Made by a program: the position numbers and the translations under genes. From Lysobacteraceae bacterium (GTDB lineage: Bacteria; Pseudomonadota; Gammaproteobacteria; Xanthomonadales; Xanthomonadaceae), in NCBI GenBank assembly GCA_003241895.1, contig QBLY01000001.1, positions 1-64,000 of the forward strand: a stretch of 64,000 nt of DNA, read 5' to 3'. The notes beneath the pieces were generated by a model, which saw only the letters and a program-made list of their open reading frames with translations, was not told the DNA's origin and did no database searches. Positions 1-9,400 of this stretch are shown here, piece after piece. Within the stretch, counting starts at the first letter, position 1. The number at the start of each line of letters is the position of its first letter.

Positions 1-1
1 A

Positions 2-883
2 CCTCGACCTTGGCACGCTGCGCCGCGACCCGAATTCAAGGCGCAGGTGTCGCCCGATTTCAAGCCGGTGGTCGAACCGATGCGCGAACCGCTGCCCAAC
101 GTCGCGCCGCAGCGTGCCAAGGTCGAGGTGGCGACGCTGGACCCGATCAAGGCCAAGAAGCTCAAGTTCAAGCCCGTGCTGGCCCCGATGCCTGATCCCG
201 CGCCGGAAACGGCGCCCGACGATCCCCTGGGCGCGCCGCCGCCCACCACCACCGCTCAGGTGGACCTGGCCGCACCCGCACCCGCCGCGCCGCCGGGCGC
301 GATGCAGGCCGTCGAACTGCCGCCGTCGGGTGGTCCGCCGGGCGCGCCGTTGAAGCTGTTCAACGCGGACGGCTCGCTGGACCTGCCCGACGACGTGGTG
401 GCCAACCTGGGCGCGTCGAGTCGCGGCGACCGGGAGTTCGGCTACCAGATGCCGGGCCTGGAAGAGTCGGGGCGCTTCATGAAGCGCCAGCCGGTGCTGG
501 TGTACGAAGCCACCCAGTTCGACCAGTACTGGATTCCCGAGAAAGACATGCTGACCACGCTGCTCGAGAAGGCGGTGCAGGCCAGCACCGGCATCGTGGA
601 AATTCCGATCCCCGGAAGCCCGGGCTCGAAGCTGGTGTGCGGCGTTTCCGTGCTTGCGATGGGCGGCGGCTGCGGCATCCGCAACAACAACGACGGTTAC
701 GTGGTGGTGCTCAACGACCCCAAGACCCTCAATGCCGAGGAAGCCAGGCAGTGCGAGGCCTGGTGGGACCGCATTGTCGGCGCCGGAACCCAGGCCGTCT
801 GGCGCGAGACGCGCGCACTCTACGAATTCAACTGCCTCAAGCCATTGGAGAACAAGCGCGCGGAGCCGGCTCCCAAGGGCTGA
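2..883 (+). CDS. Proline-rich hypothetical protein, 5' end cut off by window edge
   Basis: The reading frame enters from the left edge without a stop, so the N-terminus is missing; a GTG at 47 is an internal alternative only. The visible part (about 293 residues) has two halves. The first ~115 residues are rich in Pro and Ala (for example DPAPETAPDD). A more structured C-terminal half carries four Cys, in LVCGVSVLAMGGGCGI, RQCEAWWDR and EFNCLKP. No catalytic motif or known domain is recognised. From memory, xanthomonads carry long Pro-rich proteins annotated as transmembrane repetitive proteins in comparable settings; that is only a suggestion. A bidirectional terminator hairpin follows the stop, and the next genes converge on it. 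Function unknown. Confidence 0.7.
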   Translation, partial: PRPWHAAPRPEFKAQVSPDFKPVVEPMREPLPNVAPQRAKVEVATLDPIKAKKLKFKPVLAPMPDPAPETAPDDPLGAPPPTTTAQVDLAAPAPAAPPGAMQAVELPPSGGPPGAPLKLFNADGSLDLPDDVVANLGASSRGDREFGYQMPGLEESGRFMKRQPVLVYEATQFDQYWIPEKDMLTTLLEKAVQASTGIVEIPIPGSPGSKLVCGVSVLAMGGGCGIRNNNDGYVVVLNDPKTLNAEEARQCEAWWDRIVGAGTQAVWRETRALYEFNCLKPLENKRAEPAPKG

Positions 884-889
884 GAATGA

Positions 890-915
890 AAAAGCCCGGC
901 GGGCGCCGGGCTTTT
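890..915. terminator. Bidirectional terminator between convergent genes
   Basis: Perfect stem aaaagcccggc / gccgggctttt with loop gggc, A-run on one side and T-run on the other. It lies between the stop at 883 and the convergent cytochrome gene ending at 939, so it can serve both strands. Confidence 0.8.
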
Positions 916-938
916 CGAGGCGATTCGCGGGGCGCTGA

Positions 939-1289
939 TCAGCGCTCTTTGATGTTGCTCAGGTCGTGCAGGTCGCCCTTCTGGCTGGCGAAGAAAGCCG
1001 ACAGGTCGTTGATGTCTTCGTCGCTCAGGCCGCTGGCGAAGCCGGCCATGATGGCGTTGGGTCGCGCGCCCGACTTGTAGTCGTGCAGGGCCTTGGCCAG
1101 GTATTCCGGATGCTGGCCGGCCAGCTTGGGATAGGTGTCGTCCAGGCTTTCGTTGCCGGTGGGGCCGTGGCAGGACGCGCAGGTCTTGGCCTTCTCGGCG
1201 CCGGCGGTGGCGTTGCCCTTGACGCCCACGGCGAAGGCCGGCACGGCGAAGGCGAACAGGACGAGGGCGGTGGTGGTGCGCAGGATCAT
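939..1289 (-). CDS. Class I c-type cytochrome, exported
   Basis: Small single-heme electron carrier of the cytochrome c4/c5-like class. A signal peptide (MILRTTTALVLFAFAVPAFA) sends it to the periplasm. The heme site is CASCH with an axial His, and a late Met (NAIMAGFASGL) is the probable second ligand. Start: a GTG at 1304 would overlap the upstream stop as GTGA, but the ATG at 1289 has GAGG nine bases ahead and gives a cleaner signal peptide, so it is preferred. It is the second gene of a two-cytochrome operon (the upstream partner ends at 1301). It probably passes electrons to a terminal oxidase or another periplasmic acceptor; the partner is not in the window. Confidence 0.88.
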   Translation of the reverse strand: MILRTTTALVLFAFAVPAFAVGVKGNATAGAEKAKTCASCHGPTGNESLDDTYPKLAGQHPEYLAKALHDYKSGARPNAIMAGFASGLSDEDINDLSAFFASQKGDLHDLSNIKER

Positions 1290-1300
1290 CGGGGAGGCCC

Positions 1301-1630
1301 TCACTTGGCCGTCTTCAGGCTGGACAGGTAGGCGGCCAGGTCGGCGATGTCCTGGTCGGTGAGACCTTCGCCCTGGGCGCGCATGGTCGGGTGCGGGCGT
1401 TCGCCCTTCTTGTAGCTGGTGAGCGCACCGATCAGGTACTGCTCGTTCTGGCCGCCCACTTTGGGCACGCGGTAGCTGGGGTAAACGTTCTTGTAGTCGG
1501 CGATACCATGGCAGCCGGTGCAGGTATAGAACAGCGACTTGCCCTTTTCGGCGTCGCCCTTGGCGGCGACGGGCAGGGCGGCAAGGGCCAGCGAGAGGCA
1601 GGCGGCGGACAACAGGATTCGCTTCATCAT
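1301..1630 (-). CDS. Class I c-type cytochrome, exported
   Basis: First gene of a cytochrome pair. The signal peptide (MMKRILLSAACLSLALAALPVAA) is followed by a single heme site CTGCH; PTMRAQGEGLTDQDIADL supplies the likely distal Met. An upstream in-frame start at 1666 would add 12 non-signal-like residues, whereas the ATG pair at 1630/1627 follows GGAAAAAATC, so 1630 was chosen. Its stop lies 11 bases before the ATG of the next cytochrome. A TATAAT hexamer at 1676-1681 on this strand is a plausible -10 element. Periplasmic electron carrier; partner enzyme not identified. Confidence 0.87.
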   Translation of the reverse strand: MMKRILLSAACLSLALAALPVAAKGDAEKGKSLFYTCTGCHGIADYKNVYPSYRVPKVGGQNEQYLIGALTSYKKGERPHPTMRAQGEGLTDQDIADLAAYLSSLKTAK

Positions 1631-1675
1631 GATTTTTTCCGGCTCGAAGGGTCGGTCGGGCAGCACTAAACCAAA

Positions 1676-1704
1676 ATTATAGCCTGCGCATCACAAGCCA
1701 GACA
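1676..1704 (-). promoter_or_regulatory. Putative sigma70 promoter for the cytochrome pair
   Basis: On the minus strand a perfect TATAAT (1681-1676) sits about 46 bases ahead of the ATG at 1630. The best -35 match at 17-base spacing is only TGTCTG, so the call rests mainly on the -10 box. Confidence 0.4.
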
Positions 1705-1772
1705 GGGGGCGGTTCATCATCACGGGCCTGTCCGGCTCCTGAAGGCATACAGACTTCCGGCATATGCGCATC

Positions 1773-1801
1773 TTCACATGCGTAATGTACTGTTCTATTC
1801 A
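1773..1801 (+). promoter_or_regulatory. Putative promoter for the RND efflux operon
   Basis: TTCACA (1773-1778), a 17-base spacer, then TATTCA (1796-1801), 30 bases upstream of the adaptor gene start. The -35 is a 5/6 match and the -10 is weak. Confidence 0.3.
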
Positions 1802-1830
1802 ACTACAACACCCGGCGAAACCCCCTGCAC

Positions 1831-2985
1831 ATGAAGATCTCCAGCGCCTCTCCCCTGGTCCGCCGCGCCGCGCTGCTGGCCCTCGCGGTTTCGCTAGCCC
1901 TGTCCGGCTGCGGCGGCGACAAGTCGGGGCAAGGCGCCGACCCAGCCAAGCAGGCCGCCGTGGACAAGGACGGCAAGCCGGTCGCCGACAAGGCGGCGCC
2001 CGTGCCGGTGGAAGTGGCGCGGGTCGGCAAGGGTCCGATCTCGGCCAGCTATGCCGGCACCGCCAACCTCGAGGCGCCGGGCGAGGCGCAGGTGGTGGCC
2101 AAGTCGTCTGGCGTGGTGCTGCAGATCCTGGTGGAAGAGGGTGACCAGGTGAAGACCGGCCAAGTGTTGGCCCGCATCGACCCCGACCGCCCGCGCCTGG
2201 AGATGGAGCGCGCGCGCGCCAACATGCGCAAGCTGGAGAACAACTACCGGCGCTCGCGCGAACTGCTGGCGTCCAAGCTGGTCAGCGCCGAAGCCAGCGA
2301 ACAGATCCGCTTCGACCTGGAGTCGGCCAAGGCCGGCTTCGAGCTTGCCCAGCTCGAACTTTCCAACACCAACATCGTCGCGCCGATCAGCGGCGTGATC
2401 GCCCAGCGCATGATCAAGCCCGGCAACCTGATGGCGCTCAACGCGCCGGCGTTCCGCATCGTCGACGTGTCCCAGCTCGAGGCCGTGCTCAACGTGCCCG
2501 AGCGCGAGCTGGCCACGCTGCGCGCCGGCATGCCGCTGCGCATGGCGGTGGACGCGATCCCCGGGAAAACGTTCACCGGCCGGGTGGACCGCATCAGCCC
2601 GGTGGTGGATTCGGGCAGCGGCACGTTCCGCGTGGTGTGCGCGTTCGAAGGCGGCGGCACGCTGCGGCCGGGCATGTTCGGCCGTATCGAAATCGTCTAT
2701 GACCAGCGCAGGGACGCGCTGACCATGCCCCGGGTGGCGCTGCTGGACGACGAAGGCGAGCCGGCGGTGTTCGTCGTTCGCGACAAGAAGGCCGTGCGCA
2801 CGCCGGTGGTGCTGGGCTACATCAACGGTGAGCTGGCCGAAGTGCGCGGCGGCCTGAAGGAAGGCGACGACGTGGTGACAGCCGGCAAGGTGGCGATCCG
2901 CGACGGCTCCGAGGTCGAGGTGATCAACGCGGTGGCGGCGTCGCCTGCGGAAGAAGCGGCGGTGGCGCAGGCGGCCGCGAAGTGA
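1831..2985 (+). CDS. RND efflux periplasmic adaptor (membrane fusion protein), lipoprotein
   Basis: Periplasmic adaptor that bridges an RND pump to an outer-membrane channel. The signal ends in the lipobox LSGC, so lipid attachment to Cys27 is expected. It has the usual adaptor order: a biotinyl-lipoyl-like half (GEAQVVAKSSGVVLQILVEE), a short coiled-coil hairpin (residues ~125-175), the second lipoyl half (TNIVAPISGVIAQRMIKPG), a beta-barrel (FTGRVDRISPVVD) and a membrane-proximal domain. The 384-residue length is normal. The last codons overlap the GTG start of the first permease (GTGA), indicating translational coupling. No outer-membrane factor gene is in the window, so a TolC-like channel must be supplied from elsewhere. 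Substrate cannot be told from sequence. Confidence 0.93.
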   Translation: MKISSASPLVRRAALLALAVSLALSGCGGDKSGQGADPAKQAAVDKDGKPVADKAAPVPVEVARVGKGPISASYAGTANLEAPGEAQVVAKSSGVVLQILVEEGDQVKTGQVLARIDPDRPRLEMERARANMRKLENNYRRSRELLASKLVSAEASEQIRFDLESAKAGFELAQLELSNTNIVAPISGVIAQRMIKPGNLMALNAPAFRIVDVSQLEAVLNVPERELATLRAGMPLRMAVDAIPGKTFTGRVDRISPVVDSGSGTFRVVCAFEGGGTLRPGMFGRIEIVYDQRRDALTMPRVALLDDEGEPAVFVVRDKKAVRTPVVLGYINGELAEVRGGLKEGDDVVTAGKVAIRDGSEVEVINAVAASPAEEAAVAQAAAK

Positions 2986-5900
2986 GCTTGGTCGAATTCT
3001 CCACCCGGCGGCGGGTCACCGTCGCCATGGTCACGGTCACGTTCGTGCTGTTCGGCCTGATCGCGCTGTTCGACCTCAAGGTCAACCTGCTGCCTGACCT
3101 GAGCTACCCGACGCTGACCGTGCGCACGGAATACACCGGCGCGGCGCCGATGGAAATCGAGACCCTGATCAGCGAGCCGGTGGAAGAGGCCGTGGGCGTG
3201 GTCAAGAACCTGCGCAAGCTGCGCTCGGTGTCGCGCACCGGCCAGAGCGACGTGGTGCTTGAGTTCACCTGGGGCACCGACATGGACCAGGCCAGCCTGG
3301 AGGTCCGCGACAAGCTGGAAATCCTCCAACTGCCGCTGGAAGCCAAGCAGCCCGTGCTGCTGCGCTTCAATCCCTCCACCGAGCCGGTGATGCGCCTGGT
3401 GCTGGCGGCGAAGGACACCGCGACGGGCAGCGCGGAAGCCGAACTGATGCGGCTGCGCCGCTATGCCGAGGACGAACTCAAGAAGCGCCTCGAGCCGGTG
3501 GGCGGCGTGGCCGCGGTGAAGGTGGCCGGCGGCCTGGAAGACGAGGTCCAGGTACTGATAGACCAGAACCGCCTGGCCCAGCTCAACCTCTCGGTGAGCG
3601 CGGTGATCGATCGCCTGCGCCTGGAAAACGTCAACATCTCCGGCGGCCGCATCGAAGAAGGCTCGCAGCGCTACCTGGTGCGCACGGTGAACCAGTTCAC
3701 CGGCCTGGACCAGATGCGCGAGCTGCTGGTGGCCAACGTCGACGGCGTGCCGGTGCGCCTGCGCGACGTGGCCACGGTAAGCCAGGGCTACAAGGAGCGC
3801 GAGGCGATCATCCGCCTGGGCGGCGGCGAAGCGGTGGAGCTGGCCATTTACAAGGAAGGCGACGCCAACACCGTCGCCGTGGCCGAAGCGCTCAAGGCCG
3901 CCATCGAAAAGCTCAAGCAGGACCTGCCCGATGGCGCCACGCTCACCACCATCGAGGACCAGTCGATCTTCATCAAGGCGGCGCTGGACGAGGTGAAGAA
4001 GGAAGCCCTGCTGGGCGGCCTGTTTGCCATCCTGCTGATCTTCTTCTTCCTGCGCGACGGCTGGAGCACGTTCGTGATCGGGCTGTCGTTGCCGGTGTCG
4101 ATCATCGCGACGTTCTTCTTCATGAGCCAGTTCGGGCTCAACCTCAACGTGATGTCGCTGGCCGGACTGGCGCTGGCGACGGGCATGGTGGTGGACGACT
4201 CGATCGTGGTGCTTGAATCGATCGCCAAGGCCCGCGAGCGCGGGTTGGGCGTACTGGCCGCCGCGGTGAAGGGCACCCAGGAAGTCAGCATGGCGGTGGT
4301 GGCGTCCACGCTCACCACGGTGGCCGTGTTCTTCCCGCTGGTGTTCGTGCAGGGCGTTGCGGGCCAGCTGTTCAAGGACCAGGCGCTGACGGTGTCGATC
4401 GCGCTGGTGATCTCGCTGGTGGTGTCGCTGACGCTTATCCCCATGCTTTCCGCGCTAAAGGCGCGTTCGCCGGAAGCGGGTGGCGCGCCCGCCCCCGACG
4501 CACCGGGTCCGGCGCGGGTCGAGCGCACCTGGCGTTCGATCTGGCAGCAGCTGCGCGAGCTGGCGGTGATGCCGTTTGGCGTCATTGCCGCCGGCTTCCA
4601 GCGCAGCGCGCTGCGCGGCGTCGGGATGGTGCTGCTGTTCGTGCTGCTTTCGGCGGTCTGGCTGCTGTGCCTGGCGCTGCTGCTGGTGGCGATACCGGTG
4701 GTGATGGCCGCGCCGTTCGTGGTGTTCGCCGCAGCCTGGCTGGTGACCGTGGTGGGCCGCGCGCTGGGCTACCTGGGAACGAACGTGCTGGGCTGGATCG
4801 GCGGCAAGGTGCTCAAGCCCTATGACTGGGCCGAGGCCGGCTACCACCGCCTGCTGCCGAGCGCGCTGAAGAACCCGCTGCCGGTGTTGGCCAGCGCGGC
4901 GGCCGCTTTCATGGTGGCGCTGGTGGTGGCGTCCACCCTGGGCACCGACCTGATCCCGCAGTTCGCGCAGGACCGCTTCGAAATGACCGCCAAGTTGCCG
5001 CCCGGCACCCAACTGCGCGACACCGATGCCCTGGTGCGCCAGATACAGCTCCAGCACGGCAGCGACGAAGATGTGCAGGCGCTTTATGGCGTCAGCGGCA
5101 GCGGCACCCGGCTCGACGCCAATCCCACCGAGTCGGGCGAGAACATCGCCAAGCTCACGGTGGTGATGGGGCAGGGCTTCGGCCGTGAATCCGAGGCGCG
5201 CCAGACCGAACGCATGCGCGCCACGATGGCTGCATACCCGGATGTGCAGGTGAAATTCGGGCGTCCCCAGCTCTTCAGTTTCTCCACGCCGCTCGAGATC
5301 GAGCTGCGCGGCCAGGACATCGACGCGGTCGAGCGCGCTGGTCGCAAGCTGACCGGCCTGCTGGAGGGCTCGGACAGCTTCGCCGACGTGAAATCCACGG
5401 TGGAGCAGGGCTTCCCCGAGATCCAGATCCGCTTCGACCAGGAGCGTGCGGCCGCGCTGGGCCTGACCAGCCGGCAGATCGCCGACCAGGTAGTGCGCAA
5501 GGTGCGCGGCGAAGTCGCCACCCGCTACAGCTTCCGCGACCGCAAGATCGACGTGCTGGTACGTGCGCAGGAAACCGACCGGGCGTCGATCGACGCGATC
5601 AGGAAGATCATCGTCAACCCCGAGAGCGACCGCCCGGTGACGCTGGACGCGGTGGCCGAAGTGCTGGCCACGGTCGGCCCGAGCGAGATCAACCGCGTGG
5701 ACCAGGTGCGCGTGGCCATCGTTTCGGCCAACCTGCGCGACATCGACCTGGGCACCGCGGTGCAGGAAGTGCGGGCGCTGGTGGCGGCCGATCCGCTGGG
5801 TGCCGACGTGCGCATGCATATCGGCGGGCAGGGCGAGGAGCTGGACGCCTCGATCAGCTCGCTGCTGTTCGCCTTCGGCTTGGCCATTTTCCTGGTTTAC

Positions 5901-6425
5901 CTGGTGATGGCGTCGCAGTTCGAATCGCTGCTGCATCCGTTCGTGATCATGTTCACCATCCCGCTGGCGATGGTGGGTGCGGTGCTGGCGCTGTGGCTGA
6001 GCGGCTCGCCGGTGTCGGTGGTGGTGTTCATCGGCCTGATCCTGCTGGTGGGCATCGTGGTGAAGAACGCCATCATCCTGATCGACAAGGTCAACCAGCT
6101 GCGCGAGGAAGGCCTGGCCAAGGACGAGGCGATCATGCAGGGCGCGTTCTCCCGCCTGCGGCCGATCATCATGACCACCGCCACCACCCTGATCGGCTTC
6201 GCCCCGCTGGCCTTCTTCGGCGGCGAAGGCGCTGAGGTGCGTGCACCCATGGCCATCACCGTGATCGGCGGCCTGGCCGTATCCACGCTGCTGACCCTGG
6301 TGGTGATCCCGGTGATGTACAAGTTGATGGACCGCAAGACCGATGCAGCCTATCGCGAACGCGGGCTTCGGGCCGCAGCGCTGTCGCGCATCGCTGCCGG
6401 TGCCGTGGCCGGAGACGCGGCATGA
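2982..6425 (+). CDS. RND efflux permease with an inserted membrane segment
   Basis: Proton-driven inner-membrane pump of the HAE-type RND family; the most similar architecture is a two-permease system such as MdtBC. TM4 carries the proton-relay pair Asp405-Asp406 (GMVVDDSIVV) and TM10 the matching Lys1028 (GIVVKNAIILID). At 1147 residues it is about 100 longer than typical family members. The surplus lies at residues ~495-612, between TM6 (LVVSLTLIPMLSAL) and TM7 (PLPVLASAAAAFMVAL). It begins with an Ala/Pro-rich linker and then has two or three hydrophobic stretches (GMVLLFVLLSAVWLLCLALL, AAPFVVFAAAWLVTVV). The GTG start overlaps the adaptor stop, and the stop overlaps the next permease start (ATGA), so all three genes are coupled. 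Confidence 0.93.
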   Translation: MSLVEFSTRRRVTVAMVTVTFVLFGLIALFDLKVNLLPDLSYPTLTVRTEYTGAAPMEIETLISEPVEEAVGVVKNLRKLRSVSRTGQSDVVLEFTWGTDMDQASLEVRDKLEILQLPLEAKQPVLLRFNPSTEPVMRLVLAAKDTATGSAEAELMRLRRYAEDELKKRLEPVGGVAAVKVAGGLEDEVQVLIDQNRLAQLNLSVSAVIDRLRLENVNISGGRIEEGSQRYLVRTVNQFTGLDQMRELLVANVDGVPVRLRDVATVSQGYKEREAIIRLGGGEAVELAIYKEGDANTVAVAEALKAAIEKLKQDLPDGATLTTIEDQSIFIKAALDEVKKEALLGGLFAILLIFFFLRDGWSTFVIGLSLPVSIIATFFFMSQFGLNLNVMSLAGLALATGMVVDDSIVVLESIAKARERGLGVLAAAVKGTQEVSMAVVASTLTTVAVFFPLVFVQGVAGQLFKDQALTVSIALVISLVVSLTLIPMLSALKARSPEAGGAPAPDAPGPARVERTWRSIWQQLRELAVMPFGVIAAGFQRSALRGVGMVLLFVLLSAVWLLCLALLLVAIPVVMAAPFVVFAAAWLVTVVGRALGYLGTNVLGWIGGKVLKPYDWAEAGYHRLLPSALKNPLPVLASAAAAFMVALVVASTLGTDLIPQFAQDRFEMTAKLPPGTQLRDTDALVRQIQLQHGSDEDVQALYGVSGSGTRLDANPTESGENIAKLTVVMGQGFGRESEARQTERMRATMAAYPDVQVKFGRPQLFSFSTPLEIELRGQDIDAVERAGRKLTGLLEGSDSFADVKSTVEQGFPEIQIRFDQERAAALGLTSRQIADQVVRKVRGEVATRYSFRDRKIDVLVRAQETDRASIDAIRKIIVNPESDRPVTLDAVAEVLATVGPSEINRVDQVRVAIVSANLRDIDLGTAVQEVRALVAADPLGADVRMHIGGQGEELDASISSLLFAFGLAIFLVYLVMASQFESLLHPFVIMFTIPLAMVGAVLALWLSGSPVSVVVFIGLILLVGIVVKNAIILIDKVNQLREEGLAKDEAIMQGAFSRLRPIIMTTATTLIGFAPLAFFGGEGAEVRAPMAITVIGGLAVSTLLTLVVIPVMYKLMDRKTDAAYRERGLRAAALSRIAAGAVAGDAA

Positions 6426-9400
6426 GCCTGGCGGAACTTAGCCTGCGTCGGCCGGTAACGGCCGTGATGTTCTATGTCTCGCTGGTGGTGATCGGCCTGA
6501 TCGCCGCCGTCCGGCTGCCGCTGGAACAGTTCCCCGACGTCAACGTTCCCTTCATCCTGGTGGACCTGCCTTACCCGGGGTCCACGCCCGAGGAGGTCGA
6601 GCGCACCATCACGCGTCCCGCCGAGGAAGCGCTGGCCACGCTGACGGGCATCCAGAGGATGAATTCCAACAGCCGCCCGGACGGCGCCAACATCTTCATC
6701 CAGTTCTCGGACTGGGACCGCGACATCGAGATCACCGCCAGCGAAGCGCGCGACCGGCTGGACGCGATCCGCAGCGAACTGCCGGACGACCTGCAGCGCT
6801 ATTTCGTGCTCAAGTTCTCGCCCAGCGACGAACCGGTGCTGCGCGTGCGTTTTGCCGGTGACCGCGACTTCACGGGTGAGTACGCCCTGATCCAGGCCCA
6901 GTTCCAGCGCCGCATCGAGCGGCTGCCGGGCGTGGCGCGGGTGGACATCTCGGGCGCACCGCCGCCGGAGATCGAGATCGCCATCTCTTCGGACCGCCTC
7001 ACCGCCCACGGCCTGGGCTTGAACGAACTGGCCGCGCAGCTGCGCGCGATCAACTTCTCGGTGTCCGCCGGCGAGATCGACCAAGGCCGCCAGCGGTTCA
7101 GGGTGCAGCCCATCGGCGAAACGTCCAGCCTGGAGGAACTGCGCAACCTGGTGCTCAACGACAAGGGCCTCAAGCTGTCCGATGTGGCGCTGGTGCATGC
7201 CCGGCCACAGGCCACCGATTACGGCCGGCGCCTGGACGGCCGGCCGGCGGTGGGCCTGGACATCTTCCGCGAGCGCAACGCCAACCTGGTGGAGGTGTCG
7301 CGCGGCATCCTGGCCGAGCTGCAGGATATCCATGCCGAGCCCGAGTTCCGCGACATCCAGCTCAACATCATCAGCGACCAGGCCAAGGGCGTCACCAGTT
7401 CGATCAACGGGCTGGTCGAGGCCGGGGTGATCGGCTCGCTGCTGTCGCTGCTGATCCTGTTCTACTTCCTGCGCCATTGGCCTTCGACGCTGATGGTGAC
7501 GCTGGCGATCCCGATATGCATCGTGATGGCGCTGGGCGCGATGTACTTCATGGGCATCAGCCTGAACATCCTGTCCATGATGGGCCTGCTGATCGGCGTG
7601 GGCATGCTGGTGGACAACGCGGTGGTGGTGGTGGAGAGCATCTACCAATACCGCGAAAAGTACCCCAACGACCCCATGCGCTGCGCCATCGAGGGCACGC
7701 GCAGCGTGCAGGTGGCCATCAGTGCCGGCACGCTGACCAGCATCATCGTGTTCCTGCCCAACCTGTTCGGTGCGCGCAATTTCATCTCGATCTACCTGGG
7801 GCAGGTGGCGATCACCATCACCATCTCGCTGTTGGCGTCCTGGATCGTGGCGGTCAGCCTGATCCCGATGATCTCGGCGCGGCTCAAGACGCCGCCGGCG
7901 ATCACGGCCGAGCACGGCGTGGTGCCCAAGCTCACCCGCGGCTACGCCCGCTTCCTGCGCTGGACGCTGGAGAACCGCGCCAAGGCGGTACTGGGAATGA
8001 TGCTGCTGGTACTGGTGAGCATGGTGCCGGTCTCGATGACCAAGATGGATTTCTTCAAGAACGACGTTGGCCGCCGCATCGAGATGTATTTCGACTGGCA
8101 GGGAGCCTACAGCCTCGAGCAGATATCAGACGAGGTGCTGCGGGTCGAACAGCACCTCGACGCCAACCGTGAGAAATACCAGATCAAGCAGCTGTACTCG
8201 TATTTCAGCGAACGTGGCTGGGCCGGCATGCAGATCACGCTGGTCGATCCGGCGCCCAGCCTGTGGGACAAGATGCTGCTGCGTCGGCAGCAGCCGGGAC
8301 TGATGTCGGCCGAGGAAGTGCAGGAGATGATCCGCAAGGACCTGCCCAAGTCCGCTCGCGCCGAGATCGGGTTCGAGGGCGGTGGCGGACCGGGCGGCGG
8401 TGGTGGCGAGGACGACGGCATACGGGTGTTCCTCAACGGCGACTCAAGCCAGACGCTGGCCGAGGTGGCCGACAACCTGATCCCGATGCTGGCCCGCCGC
8501 AAGGAGTTCCGCGACGTGCGCGTGGACACCGGCGACGAGAACAGCGAGGTCAGGGTGAGCGTGAACCGGGAGCGTGCCGCCAGCCTGGGCTTCAGCGCCC
8601 AGGAAGTGGCCAGCTACATCGGCATCGCCCTGCGCGGCACCCCGCTGCGCGAGTTCCGACAGGGCGGTTCGGAACTGCCGGTGTGGGCGCGTTTCGCCGG
8701 TTCGGAGGACTTCCGCGTCCAGGACATGTCGGCGCTTACGCTGCGGCGCGCCGACGGCACCAGCGTGCCGCTGCTGTCGGTGGTGGACGTGAGCGTGCGG
8801 AAGGGCGCTTCGCAGATCGGCCGGCAGAACCGCCAGACCGCGCTGGCGCTTCAGGCCAACCTTGCCAAGGACGTGACGGTGCCCGATGCGCGCAAGGTGA
8901 TGGAGGAGGTGCTGGCGTCGGCGGAATTCCCGGCAGGCTACAGCTACAGCTTCGGCGGCTCGTTCCAGCAGGACGACGAGGCAGGAAAACAGATGGTGTT
9001 CAACCTGATGCTGGCGCTGGTGATGGTGTACTTCGTGATGGCGGCGGTGTTCGAGTCGCTGCTGTTCCCCGCGGCGATCATCAGCAGTATCGTGTTCTCG
9101 GCGCTGGGTGTGTTCTGGCTGTTCGCGTTCACCGGCACCACCTTCACCATCATGGCCTTCATCGGCTGCCTGGTGCTGATGGGCGTGGTGGTGAACAACG
9201 GCATCGTGCTGTTTGAACACATCAACAGCCGGCGCCGCGAGGGCCAGGCGCGCACGGAAGCGCTGGTGAACGGCTGCCGGGAGCGGCTGCGCCCGATCCT
9301 GATGACCACCTGCACCACGGTGCTGGCGATGCTGCCCCTGTGCATGGGCGGCACGCAGCTGGGCGGTGACGGCCCGGCCTACTACCCGATGGCCCGGGCG

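Noticed and set aside
4455..7915. Long minus-strand frames opposite both RND permeases
   Set aside because: Shadows of third-position GC bias in the permease genes; His/Arg/Gln-rich and without motifs.
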